A stretch of DNA of 64,000 nucleotides from positions 124,001-188,000 of the forward strand of contig NZ_VOIW01000005.1 of NCBI RefSeq assembly GCF_009659625.1, in the 5' to 3' direction. Numbering within the stretch: position 1 is the first letter of the stretch; the number at the start of each line of letters is the position of its first letter. Shown piece after piece: positions 1 through 9,400 of the stretch. A program made the position numbers and the translations under genes. Under the pieces are notes generated by a model, which saw only the letters and a program-made list of their open reading frames with translations, was not told where the DNA came from and made no database searches. Origin of the DNA: Pseudomonas haemolytica (GTDB lineage: Bacteria > Pseudomonadota > Gammaproteobacteria > Pseudomonadales > Pseudomonadaceae).

Positions 1-2
1 AC

Positions 3-755
3 GTGTTGGGGTTATTCGGTGCCGGGTCACCACTGCCTGCGTTTTATGGTGAGCAGGCATCTGCCGAGCGATCGGGTGGCAACCCGACTCGAGACTTCCT
101 TGATCTGTTCCACCACCGTCTACATCGCCTGATGCTGCCGATCTGGCGCAAATACCGCTATCGGGCATGTTTCCAGGCAGGTGCCAACGATCGGCTTTCC
201 GAGCAGATGTTTGCCTTGATGGGGCTGGGTGGCAGCGCAATCAGAGGCGCTTCGCAACTCGATTGCAAGCGCCTGCTGCCTTACCTGGGCCTGCTGAGTT
301 TACGCGTGCACTCGGCTGCTTTGATCGAGTCTGTGCTGCGTTACTACTTCAAGCACGACGCGCTGTTTATCGAGCAGTGGGTTGAACGCACGGTCCAGGT
401 CAATCCGTTGCAGCGTAATGACCTGGGGCGGGCCAATTGCGCCCTTGGCCAGGATCTGGTCCTGGGGCACCGCATCGCTGACCGCAGCGGCAAGTTCAGG
501 GTGCATGTGCGGGCGCTGAACTGGCAGCGTTTTCACGATTTCCTGCCCACGGGGAGGGCGTATCAGCCGCTTTGCTCGCTGGTGCGTCTGACCCTGCGGG
601 ATCCCTTGGAATATGACCTGCGCCTGGTGTTGGCTGAGGGTCAGATCAGGGCGTTGCATATCGGAGAAAACACGGTTTGCCGCCTGGGCTGGACCACTTG
701 GCTGGAACATGAACGGGCCGACGGCGTGGTCACGCTTACCGGCAATTTTCATTAG
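3..755 (+). CDS. tssG: TssG, type VI secretion baseplate component (5' partial)
   Basis: This is the last 250 codons of a TssG (ImpH/VasB) protein. The frame is open to the left edge, and the family usually has about 330-350 residues, so roughly 90 N-terminal residues lie outside the window. TssG works with TssE, TssF and TssK as a wedge of the cytoplasmic baseplate from which the T6SS tail is assembled. The readable part begins with LGLFGAGSPLPAFY, a conserved region after the family's N-terminal arm, and contains the GQDLVLGHRIADRSGKFRV segment typical of TssG. Downstream genes (activator, FHA, tssJKLM) confirm the assignment. The next gene in this cluster type should be tssH/clpV, but only a scar of it follows. 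Confidence 0.88.
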   Translation: MLGLFGAGSPLPAFYGEQASAERSGGNPTRDFLDLFHHRLHRLMLPIWRKYRYRACFQAGANDRLSEQMFALMGLGGSAIRGASQLDCKRLLPYLGLLSLRVHSAALIESVLRYYFKHDALFIEQWVERTVQVNPLQRNDLGRANCALGQDLVLGHRIADRSGKFRVHVRALNWQRFHDFLPTGRAYQPLCSLVRLTLRDPLEYDLRLVLAEGQIRALHIGENTVCRLGWTTWLEHERADGVVTLTGNFH

Positions 756-761
756 GGACGA

Positions 762-856
762 ATGACCATGATTAATCTGGACCTGCAACAACTGATCCGC
801 ACACTGTCGGCACAGAGGATGGCAATGGCCGGCACAACTGCGAGTTCAGCCGATGA
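762..856 (+). pseudogene. clpV: clpV/tssH deletion remnant between tssG and the sigma-54 activator
   Basis: In H2-type T6SS clusters the AAA+ sheath-recycling ATPase ClpV (about 850-900 residues) sits between tssG and the sigma-54 activator gene. Here only about 95 bp remain. An ATG at 768 (or 762) opens MINLDLQQLIRTLSAQ, which resembles the start of ClpV proteins. From about 818, in a different frame, come DGNGRHNCEFSR and a TGA at 854-856, which resembles a ClpV C-terminus. That TGA overlaps the ATG of the next gene (853), the usual ATGA coupling. The simplest reading is an internal deletion of about 2.5 kb with its junction near 814-818 and a frame change. The intact reading frame from 762 would give only 33 residues, ending at 863. 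The N- and C-terminal matches are from memory of the family, so an alignment is needed. Confidence 0.7.
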
Positions 857-2382
857 CCAATAAGCTGCCTGGCGAATTGACCGCCCCACTGGTATATGCC
901 GATGCGCTGTCCGCCTGCTTCACACGCCTGGGGTTGGAACGTGATGAACACTCGTTGGCTCAGGTGTGCGTTGCCGGGGCCGCGCGACTGAGCCAGTGCG
1001 AACTCAGCCAGTTGTACCTGCTCGATGAAGTGACCGGCGGGCTTGAACTTATCGCCCAACATTTACCCCAGGTGCCGTCGCTGGCCGTCGCCCCCTCTCA
1101 TCTCGAGTTGCACCACCAACAACTGCTGCACTACGCCTTGAACCAAGGCGCCGTCCTGAGTCTGGAAGATGTGCAACGCAGTTGCTATGACGCGCGTTTC
1201 CTGCCGGCGTTGGCGACACCTTGGCGTGCACTTTTAAGCGTGCCGCTGTTCAACCGATGCGAGCGCATTGTCGGTGTGCTGGTGTGCGCCCGCCAACAGC
1301 CGGCCCAGTTGCAAGCCTACGCAACATCCTTGGGGCAACTGGGCAGTTTTGCCCTGAATCAACTATTCGTATTGCGCAGTATGCGGCCCAACGGCGGCGC
1401 AGCGCCAAGGTGCACCCAGCCGTTGGCCCGGGCATACGGCTTGATCGGCACCAGTGCGGCGATGGAGCAGACGTGCCAGTTGATCACTAAAGTTCTGCAT
1501 ACCGCTTACACCGTGCTGTTGTGCGGCGAGACCGGCACTGGCAAGGAAGTGGTGGCCAGGGCGATTCATGCGGGCGGCCCGCGCGGGGCCAAGCCTTTCG
1601 TCGTGCAAAACTGTGCAGCGTTCCCGGAAGGGCTGCTCGAGAGCGAGCTTTTCGGCTATCGCAAAGGCGCGTTCACTGGCGCCGAGCGCAATCATGCGGG
1701 GCTGTTTGACGCCGCCCACGGCGGGACGTTGCTGCTGGATGAAATCGGCGATATGCCCCTGTCACTGCAAGCCAAGTTGCTACGGGTTCTGCAGGAGGGC
1801 GAGGTGCGCCCGTTGGGCGCCAGTGCGGCACACAAGGTCGATGTACGCATCATTGCGGCAACCCATTGCGACCTCAATGCGATGGTCGAGGAGGGACGCT
1901 TTCGCGCAGACCTTTATTACCGGCTCGCACAGTTCCCCATCACGTTGCCGGCCCTGCGTGAGCGCGACGGTGATGTGCAGCAACTGGCGCGCCATTTCAC
2001 TGACAAGGCTTGCGCAGCGTTGGAGAGGGCGCCTGTTGACTGGTCCAGTAGCGCTCTTGACCAACTGTCGAGCCACGGATTTCCCGGCAACGTACGCGAG
2101 CTCAAATGCCTGGTGGAGCGCGCCGTGTTGTTGTGTGACCACAGCGTGATCCTGCCCGAGCACCTGGCGCTGCCGCGGACACCGGCGCTATCCGCTACCG
2201 ATGATGTGACCCTGCGTCAGCGTATGGAGCGGGTGGAGCGGGCGTTCCTGCTCGATTGCTCGCACAGGAACCACGGTAATCGCACCCGTACCGCGCGGGA
2301 GTTGGGCGTTGCCCGGCGCACGCTGCTCTATCGTCTTGCACGCTTGAACATTCCCTTTGGTGATGCCAGGGAGAAACGCTGA
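853..2382 (+). CDS. Sigma-54-dependent T6SS activator (VasH/Sfa-like)
   Basis: This 509-residue bacterial enhancer-binding protein matches the VasH/Sfa2 regulators that switch on T6SS promoters with RpoN. The N-terminal 165 or so residues form a GAF-like sensor. A central AAA+ domain follows, with Walker A GETGTGKE near residue 225, the sigma-54 contact loop GAFTGA near 272 and Walker B LLLDEIGD near 293. The C-terminus carries a Fis-type helix-turn-helix (RTARELGVARRTLLYRLARL, about 475-500). All residues needed for ATP-driven open-complex formation appear present. The ATG at 853 overlaps the TGA at the end of the clpV remnant, so the start is probably the ancestral coupled one. With clpV gone, its translation now depends on whatever ribosome traffic crosses the scar. 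Confidence 0.9.
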   Translation: MTNKLPGELTAPLVYADALSACFTRLGLERDEHSLAQVCVAGAARLSQCELSQLYLLDEVTGGLELIAQHLPQVPSLAVAPSHLELHHQQLLHYALNQGAVLSLEDVQRSCYDARFLPALATPWRALLSVPLFNRCERIVGVLVCARQQPAQLQAYATSLGQLGSFALNQLFVLRSMRPNGGAAPRCTQPLARAYGLIGTSAAMEQTCQLITKVLHTAYTVLLCGETGTGKEVVARAIHAGGPRGAKPFVVQNCAAFPEGLLESELFGYRKGAFTGAERNHAGLFDAAHGGTLLLDEIGDMPLSLQAKLLRVLQEGEVRPLGASAAHKVDVRIIAATHCDLNAMVEEGRFRADLYYRLAQFPITLPALRERDGDVQQLARHFTDKACAALERAPVDWSSSALDQLSSHGFPGNVRELKCLVERAVLLCDHSVILPEHLALPRTPALSATDDVTLRQRMERVERAFLLDCSHRNHGNRTRTARELGVARRTLLYRLARLNIPFGDAREKR

Positions 2383-2417
2383 ATGGCGCACTTGATTTTT
2401 ATTGTGGGAGAAACCTG

Positions 2418-2549
2418 ATGCCTGATCGTCCATGGCACGCCGTCGTGCTTGTGTTGTGTTTGCTGGGTGGCTGTAACGCGAACTATGTATTCGATGATGC
2501 CGAGTACCGTCCTTTGGGTGACCCGCAGGCGATCATTCGTGGTCGATGA
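2418..2549 (+). CDS. 43-residue T6SS-cluster lipoprotein
   Basis: A 43-codon frame fits exactly between the activator and the FHA gene. It starts at an ATG preceded by GGGAG and ends in a TGA that overlaps the ATG at 2546. The protein has a short hydrophobic segment (VVLVLCLLGGC) with a lipobox LGGC, giving a lipidated Cys19, followed by about 24 polar residues (NANYVFDDAEYRPLGDP). Asn at +2 argues for outer-membrane sorting. In P. aeruginosa H2-T6SS a small uncharacterised gene (orfX) occupies the same place, so this is probably its counterpart. Its role is unknown; a structural or assembly role at the outer membrane is only a guess. Automated callers would often miss it because of its size. 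Confidence 0.7.
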   Translation: MPDRPWHAVVLVLCLLGGCNANYVFDDAEYRPLGDPQAIIRGR

Positions 2550-2566
2550 ATGGAGGGGTGGCGACG

Positions 2567-3757
2567 ATGCAGCTTCTGTTTGAGGTCTGCGCGGTCGAGC
2601 GCGACAAGGCCGCACCTTTGGACCAAAAAGTATTCGACGGCGCAGGCGGTGTGATCGGTCGTGGCTCCGGGTGTGACTGGGTGATACCCGACCCCAGTCG
2701 CGTACTCTCCAGTCACCATGGGTTGGTCGGTTACCGTGAAGGCCGCTATTTCCTGACTGATATCAGTCGCAACGGTATCGGGGTGGCGGGCAGCCCCGAA
2801 CGCCTGCGCAAGGGGCAGGCGCGATTGATCAGCGATGGCGATGTGTTTGAACTGGGGTCGTTGGCGATACGTGCGCGGCTACTGGAACCGACCCAATCTG
2901 CCGGCGAGCTACGGGCCACCGCGTCAGTGACGATTCCCGATGATGCCTTCCTGTCGCTTGACCCTCTGCATGGGCTGGACCTTGATCACCAGCGGCAGGC
3001 TACCTCGGATGACCTGGGGGCTTTGGATGAGGTCGTCGACGAGCAAGGGGCTTGGGCGGACACCCACGGTCCCGAATGGGAGCATGTGGTATTCCCACAG
3101 CGTGCAGAACCCTTGGTGGAGGGGCCCGCATTGCACGCTGTTGCGTCGACTGCACCGACTGATGAGGTGTTCTGGTCACAGTTTGCCGCGGCCCTTGGCG
3201 TAGGCCTGGATGCCCTCGACCAACCAGGCAAGGAGGCGCTGGCGATTAAGGTGGCGCGCTTGTTTCGCTTGGCGATCGAGGGGCTGCAGCAGAGCCTGCG
3301 CACTCGTGAAGAGTTGAATAACGAGCTGGACAGGGCACCGCTAGACAGCCAGGGCGCCGGACAGAACCCCTTGAAGATGTACGGCGATACCCAAGCGGCG
3401 TTAGCCGCGATGTTGGATGCAAAAGAGTTGGGCCAACTGCCCGCAGTACGGGCTATCGCACAGGCTCATCGGGAACTGCAAATACACCAGGTCGCGCTGT
3501 TGGCGGCCTGTCGAAGCGCCGTACGGAACACCCGCGCCGCCTTTGAGCCAGGCCATTTGCTGGGGTGCTTCGAGTCTCAGGGCAAGTCGCCCAGGTTTTT
3601 CACGGATGGTGGGCATTGGCGTGCTTACCAACGTCACTACCAACGGTTGGTGGCGCGAGAACGGTTGCTCGATCGCCCCTTGGGTGGCGATTTCGCCAAG
3701 GCGTATGAGGAACAGGTGCGCCTGATCTCCACCCTGCACATTGATTTTTCAGGATGA
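2567..3757 (+). CDS. tagH: FHA-domain T6SS protein (TagH/Fha-like)
   Basis: This 396-residue protein starts with a forkhead-associated domain (about residues 10-95: VIGRGSGCDW, SSHHG, DISRNGIGV), the phosphothreonine-binding module used in T6SS post-translational control. The C-terminal half (about 200-390) is the TagH/ImpI-specific region with conserved LKMYGDTQAAL and FFTDGGHWRAYQRHY. A linker rich in Asp and Glu separates them. In the H1 system of P. aeruginosa the FHA protein is phosphorylated by a kinase and reset by a PP2C phosphatase; both enzymes are encoded at the end of this cluster. The start at 2567 has GGAGG 10 bp upstream. An alternative ATG at 2546 overlaps the preceding stop. 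The gene's TGA overlaps the tssJ region. Confidence 0.87.
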   Translation: MQLLFEVCAVERDKAAPLDQKVFDGAGGVIGRGSGCDWVIPDPSRVLSSHHGLVGYREGRYFLTDISRNGIGVAGSPERLRKGQARLISDGDVFELGSLAIRARLLEPTQSAGELRATASVTIPDDAFLSLDPLHGLDLDHQRQATSDDLGALDEVVDEQGAWADTHGPEWEHVVFPQRAEPLVEGPALHAVASTAPTDEVFWSQFAAALGVGLDALDQPGKEALAIKVARLFRLAIEGLQQSLRTREELNNELDRAPLDSQGAGQNPLKMYGDTQAALAAMLDAKELGQLPAVRAIAQAHRELQIHQVALLAACRSAVRNTRAAFEPGHLLGCFESQGKSPRFFTDGGHWRAYQRHYQRLVARERLLDRPLGGDFAKAYEEQVRLISTLHIDFSG

Positions 3758-3762
3758 TATTC

Positions 3763-4248
3763 ATGTATAGAGCCACCCTCACTTCGCTGTTGCTCTTGCT
3801 GGGCCTGCTGGCTGGCTGCAGCACGCTGTCGCCTTTTTCCACGCTGACCAAGCTGGACGTGGTGCTGACTGCCAGCGAGCACGTCAACCCTGACCTGCAC
3901 GGCCGCCCGTCCCCAGTGGTGGTGCATTTGATTGAACTGCGTCATGGCGGGGCCTTCGAACATGCCGACTTCTTCGGCCTGTATGGCAATGCGCAGCAGG
4001 TGCTACCAAAAGACTGGGTAAACAGCGAGGAAGTTGAATTGCGCCCGGGTGATCGCCTGGCGTTCAAACTTCGTATCGGACCTGACAGTCGTTTTGTGGG
4101 AGTGCTGGCGGCTTATCGAGACTTGCCGCATGTCCAGTGGCGGCTGCTGCTACCCGTAACCGCGCAGCAATTGAACCGGGCCGACCTGGTGCTGGGCCAG
4201 GCCGGTATACACGCTGCCGGCTCGCTTGCCGGCGTGGAGACCCAGTGA
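3763..4248 (+). CDS. tssJ: TssJ, T6SS outer-membrane lipoprotein
   Basis: This 161-residue lipoprotein (VasD/Lip) has a signal peptide with lipobox LLAGC, giving lipidated Cys19. TssJ sits in the outer membrane and holds the periplasmic end of TssM, forming the TssJLM membrane complex. The body has the family's beta-sandwich features: ASEHVNPDLHGRPSPVVVHLIEL near the N-terminus, with the loop DFFGLYG after it, and a C-terminal strand VGVLAAYRDLPHVQWR. The start at 3763 is favoured because AGGAT lies about 9 bp upstream. An ATG at 3754 overlapping the FHA stop would add only three residues. tssK follows after 1 bp. Confidence 0.9.
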   Translation: MYRATLTSLLLLLGLLAGCSTLSPFSTLTKLDVVLTASEHVNPDLHGRPSPVVVHLIELRHGGAFEHADFFGLYGNAQQVLPKDWVNSEEVELRPGDRLAFKLRIGPDSRFVGVLAAYRDLPHVQWRLLLPVTAQQLNRADLVLGQAGIHAAGSLAGVETQ

Positions 4249-4249
4249 C

Positions 4250-5578
4250 ATGCCTGTTCATAAAGTTATCTGGCAGGAAGGCATGCTGTTGCGGCCCCAG
4301 CACTTGCAGCACAACGATCGCTATTACCACCAGCAGCTTAACCAGACGCGTCTGTTGGGCAGTGATGCCTGGGGCTTGCTCACGCTGGAACTCAATATGC
4401 AGTACCTCAAGCTAGGCAAGCTGGTGGTCAACCAGGCCAGTGGCGTCTTGCCGGACGGTAGCCTGTTTGACTTGAGTACCGCCATGGAGCCGCTGGTGTT
4501 GCAGGTGCCCACTGATGCGGGCAAGCAAGGGGTTTACCTGGCGCTGCCCCTGGCTAGCGGCACCTGCCTTGACGTCCGTCAGCCAGAGCAGAGTGATGTT
4601 CTGGCGCGCTACCTCAGCTGTGAAGTGGAAGTGGGGGACTCCAACGTCGGTGTGGATGCACGTTGCCGGATCAACTGTGCTCGCCCCGATTTACGTCTCC
4701 TGCTGGGCGAACAGCCGGGTGACCAGCGCTTCGTCAAGCTCAAGGTTGCCCAGGTACTGGATGCCACCGGTGAAGGGGGCGTGATCCTCGATACGGCGTT
4801 TGTCCCCACGTTCATTTTCGTGCAGGAGCATGGGTACGTGGCGTCATGTCTCAAGGAGGTGGTCGGCTTGCTTGCCAGCCGGGGCGATGCCATTGCGGCG
4901 CGCATTCGCGGGGAGAGCACGGCCGCCGGTACGCAACTCGGTGACTTTCTGATGCTGCAAGTGATCAATCGCACCGAGTTGGAGTTGCGGCACTGCCTGA
5001 GCCAGGCCCGGGTCCGGCCCGAAGCGATGTTCCGCGCGCTGGTGTCGATGCTGGGTGAGTTATCAACGTTCGCCAGTGACAGTAAGCGTGCGCATCTGGA
5101 TGTGCATTACCAGCACGCCGACCAGGGCGCCAGTTTTCGCGGGCTGATGGAGCGTGTACGTGCGGTGCTGTCGGTGGTGTTGGAGCAACATGCGATCGAG
5201 CTGACATTGCAGCCACGTCAGTACGGGGTGCTGGTGTGCCCGGTAAGCGAGTTGAAATTGCTCGGTACGGCCACGTTCATTCTGGCAGCCACTGCGCAGT
5301 GTGACGCGGAGGAACTGCGCCAGCGCCTGCCGGCGCACCTGAAGGTCGGGCCGGTAGAGCGCATACGTGAATTGGTCAACCTGCACTTGGCCGGTATCAA
5401 GGTCAAGCCCCTGCCAGTGGCGCCGCGACAGATTCCGTTTCATGCCGGCAAAACCTATTTCATGCTCGATATGAGCAGCCGAGATATCGCACAGCTGGAG
5501 CAGTCGGGTGGTTTCGCTTTCCATGTGGGGGGTGAATTCGCCGGGCTTGAACTCAACTTCTGGGCCATCAGGAACTGA
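4250..5578 (+). CDS. tssK: TssK, T6SS baseplate-membrane complex adaptor
   Basis: This 442-residue protein matches TssK (ImpJ/VasE), the trimeric adaptor that docks the baseplate onto TssL and TssM. The N-terminus has the family signature VIWQEGMLLRPQHLQ (about residues 6-20), followed by DRYYHQQLN. The C-terminal domain, which binds TssL/TssM, reads through GLELNFWAIRN at the very end, a typical TssK finish. Length is normal for the family. The ATG at 4250 lies 2 bp after the tssJ stop with GGAG about 11 bp upstream, consistent with one polycistronic transcript. Confidence 0.93.
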   Translation: MPVHKVIWQEGMLLRPQHLQHNDRYYHQQLNQTRLLGSDAWGLLTLELNMQYLKLGKLVVNQASGVLPDGSLFDLSTAMEPLVLQVPTDAGKQGVYLALPLASGTCLDVRQPEQSDVLARYLSCEVEVGDSNVGVDARCRINCARPDLRLLLGEQPGDQRFVKLKVAQVLDATGEGGVILDTAFVPTFIFVQEHGYVASCLKEVVGLLASRGDAIAARIRGESTAAGTQLGDFLMLQVINRTELELRHCLSQARVRPEAMFRALVSMLGELSTFASDSKRAHLDVHYQHADQGASFRGLMERVRAVLSVVLEQHAIELTLQPRQYGVLVCPVSELKLLGTATFILAATAQCDAEELRQRLPAHLKVGPVERIRELVNLHLAGIKVKPLPVAPRQIPFHAGKTYFMLDMSSRDIAQLEQSGGFAFHVGGEFAGLELNFWAIRN

Positions 5579-5583
5579 ATGCC

Positions 5584-6444
5584 ATGGACAGTGAATACAC
5601 TCAGGATGAAAAAACCGTCCTGCTTGACCGTGAGAGTCATGGGCCTGCACAGGGGCCGTTGACGGACTTCCCGTCGCCGCCGCGTTATGAGCAGTTGGAA
5701 GACCGCATGATCTACGCCGGCCATATGCTCGAGACCCTGAGCTTCAAGGCTGGGCTCAACCCTGTGGTGGCTGCCGCCTGGGCGTTGTTGTCCGAGGTCG
5801 TGGGGCTCAAGGTCTGCTCCGGTCGTGAAAGCCTGGGCACGCTCAACGACCGATTGTCGTTGGCGGTGACTCAGTTCGAAACCCGTGCGTTGCAGGGCGG
5901 TGTTGAAAGCAGCCAGGTCATGTCGGCGCGCTATGTGTTGTGCAGTGTGCTCGATGAAGCGGTGGTCACTACGCCTTGGGGGGCCCAGAGCGAATGGTCG
6001 AAGATGAGCCTGTTGAGCCGCTTTCATAACGAAACCTTCGGGGGCGAGAAGGTTTTCCAACTGTTGGAGCGACTGTCGCGCGACCCGGTGAAGCACCTGG
6101 CGATGCTGGAACTGTTGTACCTGTGCCTGTCCTTGGGGTTCGAGGGCAAGTATCGGGTCATGGAGCGGGGCGTGTCGCAACTCGAGTCCGTTCGCGATGC
6201 CTTGTATCGCCAGATCAGACATGTGCGCGGGGAGCCGCCGGCGTTGCCGCTACTGCCTGCAGCACTGGGGGCGGGCCGGCGCAAGTGGCCCCGTGTCATT
6301 CCCGCCGGCTGGTTGGTGGTCTTCACCCTGGTCTGCTTGCTGGCTATGTACGCAGCCTTTGCCTGGGTGCTGAGCAAGGAGCGGGCGATTGTGCTGCAAC
6401 CCCTTCAATTTTCGGCGTCGGATCTGATCCGCACGCCCTTGTAA
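5584..6444 (+). CDS. tssL: TssL (DotU/IcmH), T6SS inner-membrane protein
   Basis: This 286-residue protein is a DotU/IcmH-type TssL. It has a cytoplasmic helical domain (about residues 40-210, including CSVLDEAVVTTPWG and SRFHNETFGGEKVF) and one C-terminal transmembrane helix (AGWLVVFTLVCLLAMYAAFA, about 240-262), with a short periplasmic tail. TssL joins TssJ and TssM in the trans-envelope complex and contacts TssK. There is no OmpA-like peptidoglycan-binding extension, so anchoring to the cell wall, if needed, must come from another protein. It begins 5 bp after tssK and ends 16 bp before tssM. Confidence 0.93.
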   Translation: MDSEYTQDEKTVLLDRESHGPAQGPLTDFPSPPRYEQLEDRMIYAGHMLETLSFKAGLNPVVAAAWALLSEVVGLKVCSGRESLGTLNDRLSLAVTQFETRALQGGVESSQVMSARYVLCSVLDEAVVTTPWGAQSEWSKMSLLSRFHNETFGGEKVFQLLERLSRDPVKHLAMLELLYLCLSLGFEGKYRVMERGVSQLESVRDALYRQIRHVRGEPPALPLLPAALGAGRRKWPRVIPAGWLVVFTLVCLLAMYAAFAWVLSKERAIVLQPLQFSASDLIRTPL

Positions 6445-6460
6445 ACGCTGGGAGCAATGA

Positions 6461-9400
6461 ATGAGCGCATTTTTCAAGGGTGTGGGCGTGCTGCTGGGCA
6501 GGTTTTGGGTCTGGAGCCTTTTGCTGGTGCTCTCCTGTGCGGCAGCGGTGTGGTTTTTGGGGCCGTTGCTGGCGGTGGATGACCACCGCATCTGGCAGGG
6601 GGCACCTGCTCGCCTGGTCACTATCAGCGTTTTGTTTCTGCTGTGGGGGCTGGTGATGGCCTTTGCAGGGGGTGGCCGTGTCGCCAGGCGGCAAAGGCCT
6701 GAACCCTTGGAGCCCCACGAGCCGTTGACGTGGGTAGAGGACGAGCATCGATACGTACGCGGTCGGTTCAAGGAAGCCGTCCACTGGCTGAGAACATCCC
6801 GCCGTTATGGAGAGCGTAACGCGCGTTGGCGCCATGACCTGCCCTGGTACCTGTTGATCGGAGAGCAGGGCAGTGGCAAGACGCAACTGCTCGCGGCAGC
6901 CGGCTTGCAGTTGTCGCCTGATCACGCTGATACCCGGCCGATGGGCAGCAGTGCACATTGTGACTGGTATTTCGCCGACGAATGCGTACTCATCGACACT
7001 CCAGGGCGCTACTTGACCCAGCCCGACAGTTCAGTGGATGCCGCAGGCTGGGCCACCTTGCTGAACCTGCTCAGGTGGCGCCGCCGAGTGCGCCCGCTCA
7101 ATGGCGTGGTGGTAACGCTGTCGGTAGACACGCTGTTGAGCACCAACGAGTACGACCTGGACCACCATGCGCGTCGTGTACATTCGCGCTTGCAGGAGGT
7201 GCAACAGACGTTGCATGTGGATGTGCCGATCTACCTGGTGTTGACCCAGGCCGACCGATTGCCGGGGTTCGCTGAGTTCTTTGACTCACTCCATGGGGAA
7301 AGCGCCGACAGCGTACTTGGGCAGCACCTGGACGTCGGCACTGGAGGTACTGACATCACGCTGGTTCGCCAGGCGGTCGAGCGATTATTACAGCGCTTGA
7401 ACAGTGAGCTGATTGTGCGATTACACCAGGAGCGCAGTGTCGAGCGTCGCGGCCAGATGCTGGAATTTCCCCAGCAGGCGGCACGAATAGGTGAGCGCGT
7501 CAGCCTGTTTGTGGAAATGGCGTTTTCCGTTCATCGCTACCAACCTATCAATGGTTTGCGCGGGTTCTTCCTGACCTGCGCCGATGAGGGGCAGGCTCGC
7601 TTTGTGCAGGGCCTGTTCAATCGCGTGATCTTTGCCGAAGCCGACCTTGCGGGCCTGCAGGTTCACGAACAGCAGCGCATTCGTCGGCGCCAGGGGCTGC
7701 AGGCAATGGCTGTCGCACTGGTTCTTGGCAGTGTCGGCGGGCTGTGGATGCACAGTTTCACTATCAATCACCAACGCCTGGCGCAATTGGCGGCACTGAC
7801 AGCACCTACGCCGCTCGTCCCGCCCGCCAGCGATGACAGCACGGCACTGTTGGCGCTGTTGGATGCGCGGCTGGCGGCGACCCAGGTTTTTCCTGCAGCG
7901 CAAGATGTACGCCTGGTCGAGCGTGCCGGTCTGTATCAGGGCGAGCTGAGCCGGCCCATGGTCGACCAAGCCTATGAGCAGGCGTTGCAACAACTGCTGG
8001 TTTGGCTAACCGCCGAGCTTGAAGAGCAGGTACACGCCAGCCTTGGGGATAGGGAGCGGATGCTGGACAACCTGCGCGCATACCTGATGCTCAATCTGCG
8101 CGAGCGCCGTGAGCCGACCTGGTTGGCACAGCATGTGACGGGCCTCTGGTCGGTGCGCTTTGCCGGGGATGCGCCGACACAAAAGCGCCTGAGCGAGCAC
8201 TTTTCGCGCCTGCTTGAGCGGCCGTTTGTCGCGCCGCTCAACGAGGAACGGGTGGCCCAGGCCCGCGAAGCACTGAGGGGAGAGTCATTGGCCGATGTGG
8301 TGTATCGCGTCCTGCGCGAACAAGCACGCAACCTGGAGCCTTTGCGCCTGGCAGAGGGCAAGGTGTTTGCCGCCATCGACCCTCCTGTTCCCGGTTTTTA
8401 TACAAAAAGGTATGTGCAGTACTTGGAGGCCCAGGGCCCGAAGTTGGTGAATGCCATCGCCCAGGATAACTGGGTGCTGGGGGAGGGCACCGACCTGGGT
8501 CCCCAGGAGTTGCGCCGGCTGATGACCGAACTGCAACAACGCTACTTCAGTGAGTATGCCGATGCCTGGAGCGACGTCCTCGGTCGTGTCAGGCTGCAAC
8601 AGACCGACAACCTGCGCCAGGATGCCGAGCTGCTTATGAACCTGACATCAGCCCAGTCGCCCTTGATTGCGCTGTTGCAGCAGTTGCGCGAGAACACCCG
8701 GTTGCTGCCTGGTCACGAATTGTTGGACAAGGTGGCCCAGCGCCCGGGAGCGCTGGGCGGGGTGGCCAAGGCGGTGTTGGCGGATGAGCAGGCGGGGTTT
8801 TCCGATGTGCCGCGGCGGGCATTGCAACGGCGGTTTGAGCCCTTGCATCAGTTGCTTGATGAGCAGCAAAACCCCGGCGCAGCGTTGACACAGGCGTTAC
8901 GCTTGCTGGACGAACTGCACTTGCAACTGACGGCATTGAACCGTGACAGCACGCCAGAGCAGGCGGCCTTCATGCGTGCCAGGCGACGTATGGAGGGGCA
9001 GCAGGATGTATTGGGCAATCTGCGAGATGCCGCTGCACGTCTACCGCTGCCGCTTGCCGGTTGGTTCGAGAGTTTGGCCGATGACAGTTGGCGGCATGTG
9101 TTGGAGCAGGCCTATGTGCACGTCAACCAGCGTTATCAGAGTGATGTGCAAAGTCTTTACGCCAAGGCGATTCGCCGACGTTACCCGTTCAACGCCCACG
9201 CGAGCAGCGATGTAGCCCTTAACGATTTTCAGGAGTTCTTCAAGCCACAAGGGGTGATGGCGCGCTTTTATGAAGGTTACCTGCGGCCATTTATCAGCGC
9301 CGACGGCGCCCGTTACAGGTTGCGGGGGCTGGATGGCCAGAGTTTGCCGGTTTCCCGTGCGTTGCTGGACCAGCTGATGAAAGCCCAGTTAATCCGCCGC

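Noticed and set aside
762..863. 33-codon open frame after tssG as a real small gene
   Set aside because: Its first half resembles the start of ClpV and its second half is out of frame with an apparent ClpV end, so it is better read as a deletion scar.
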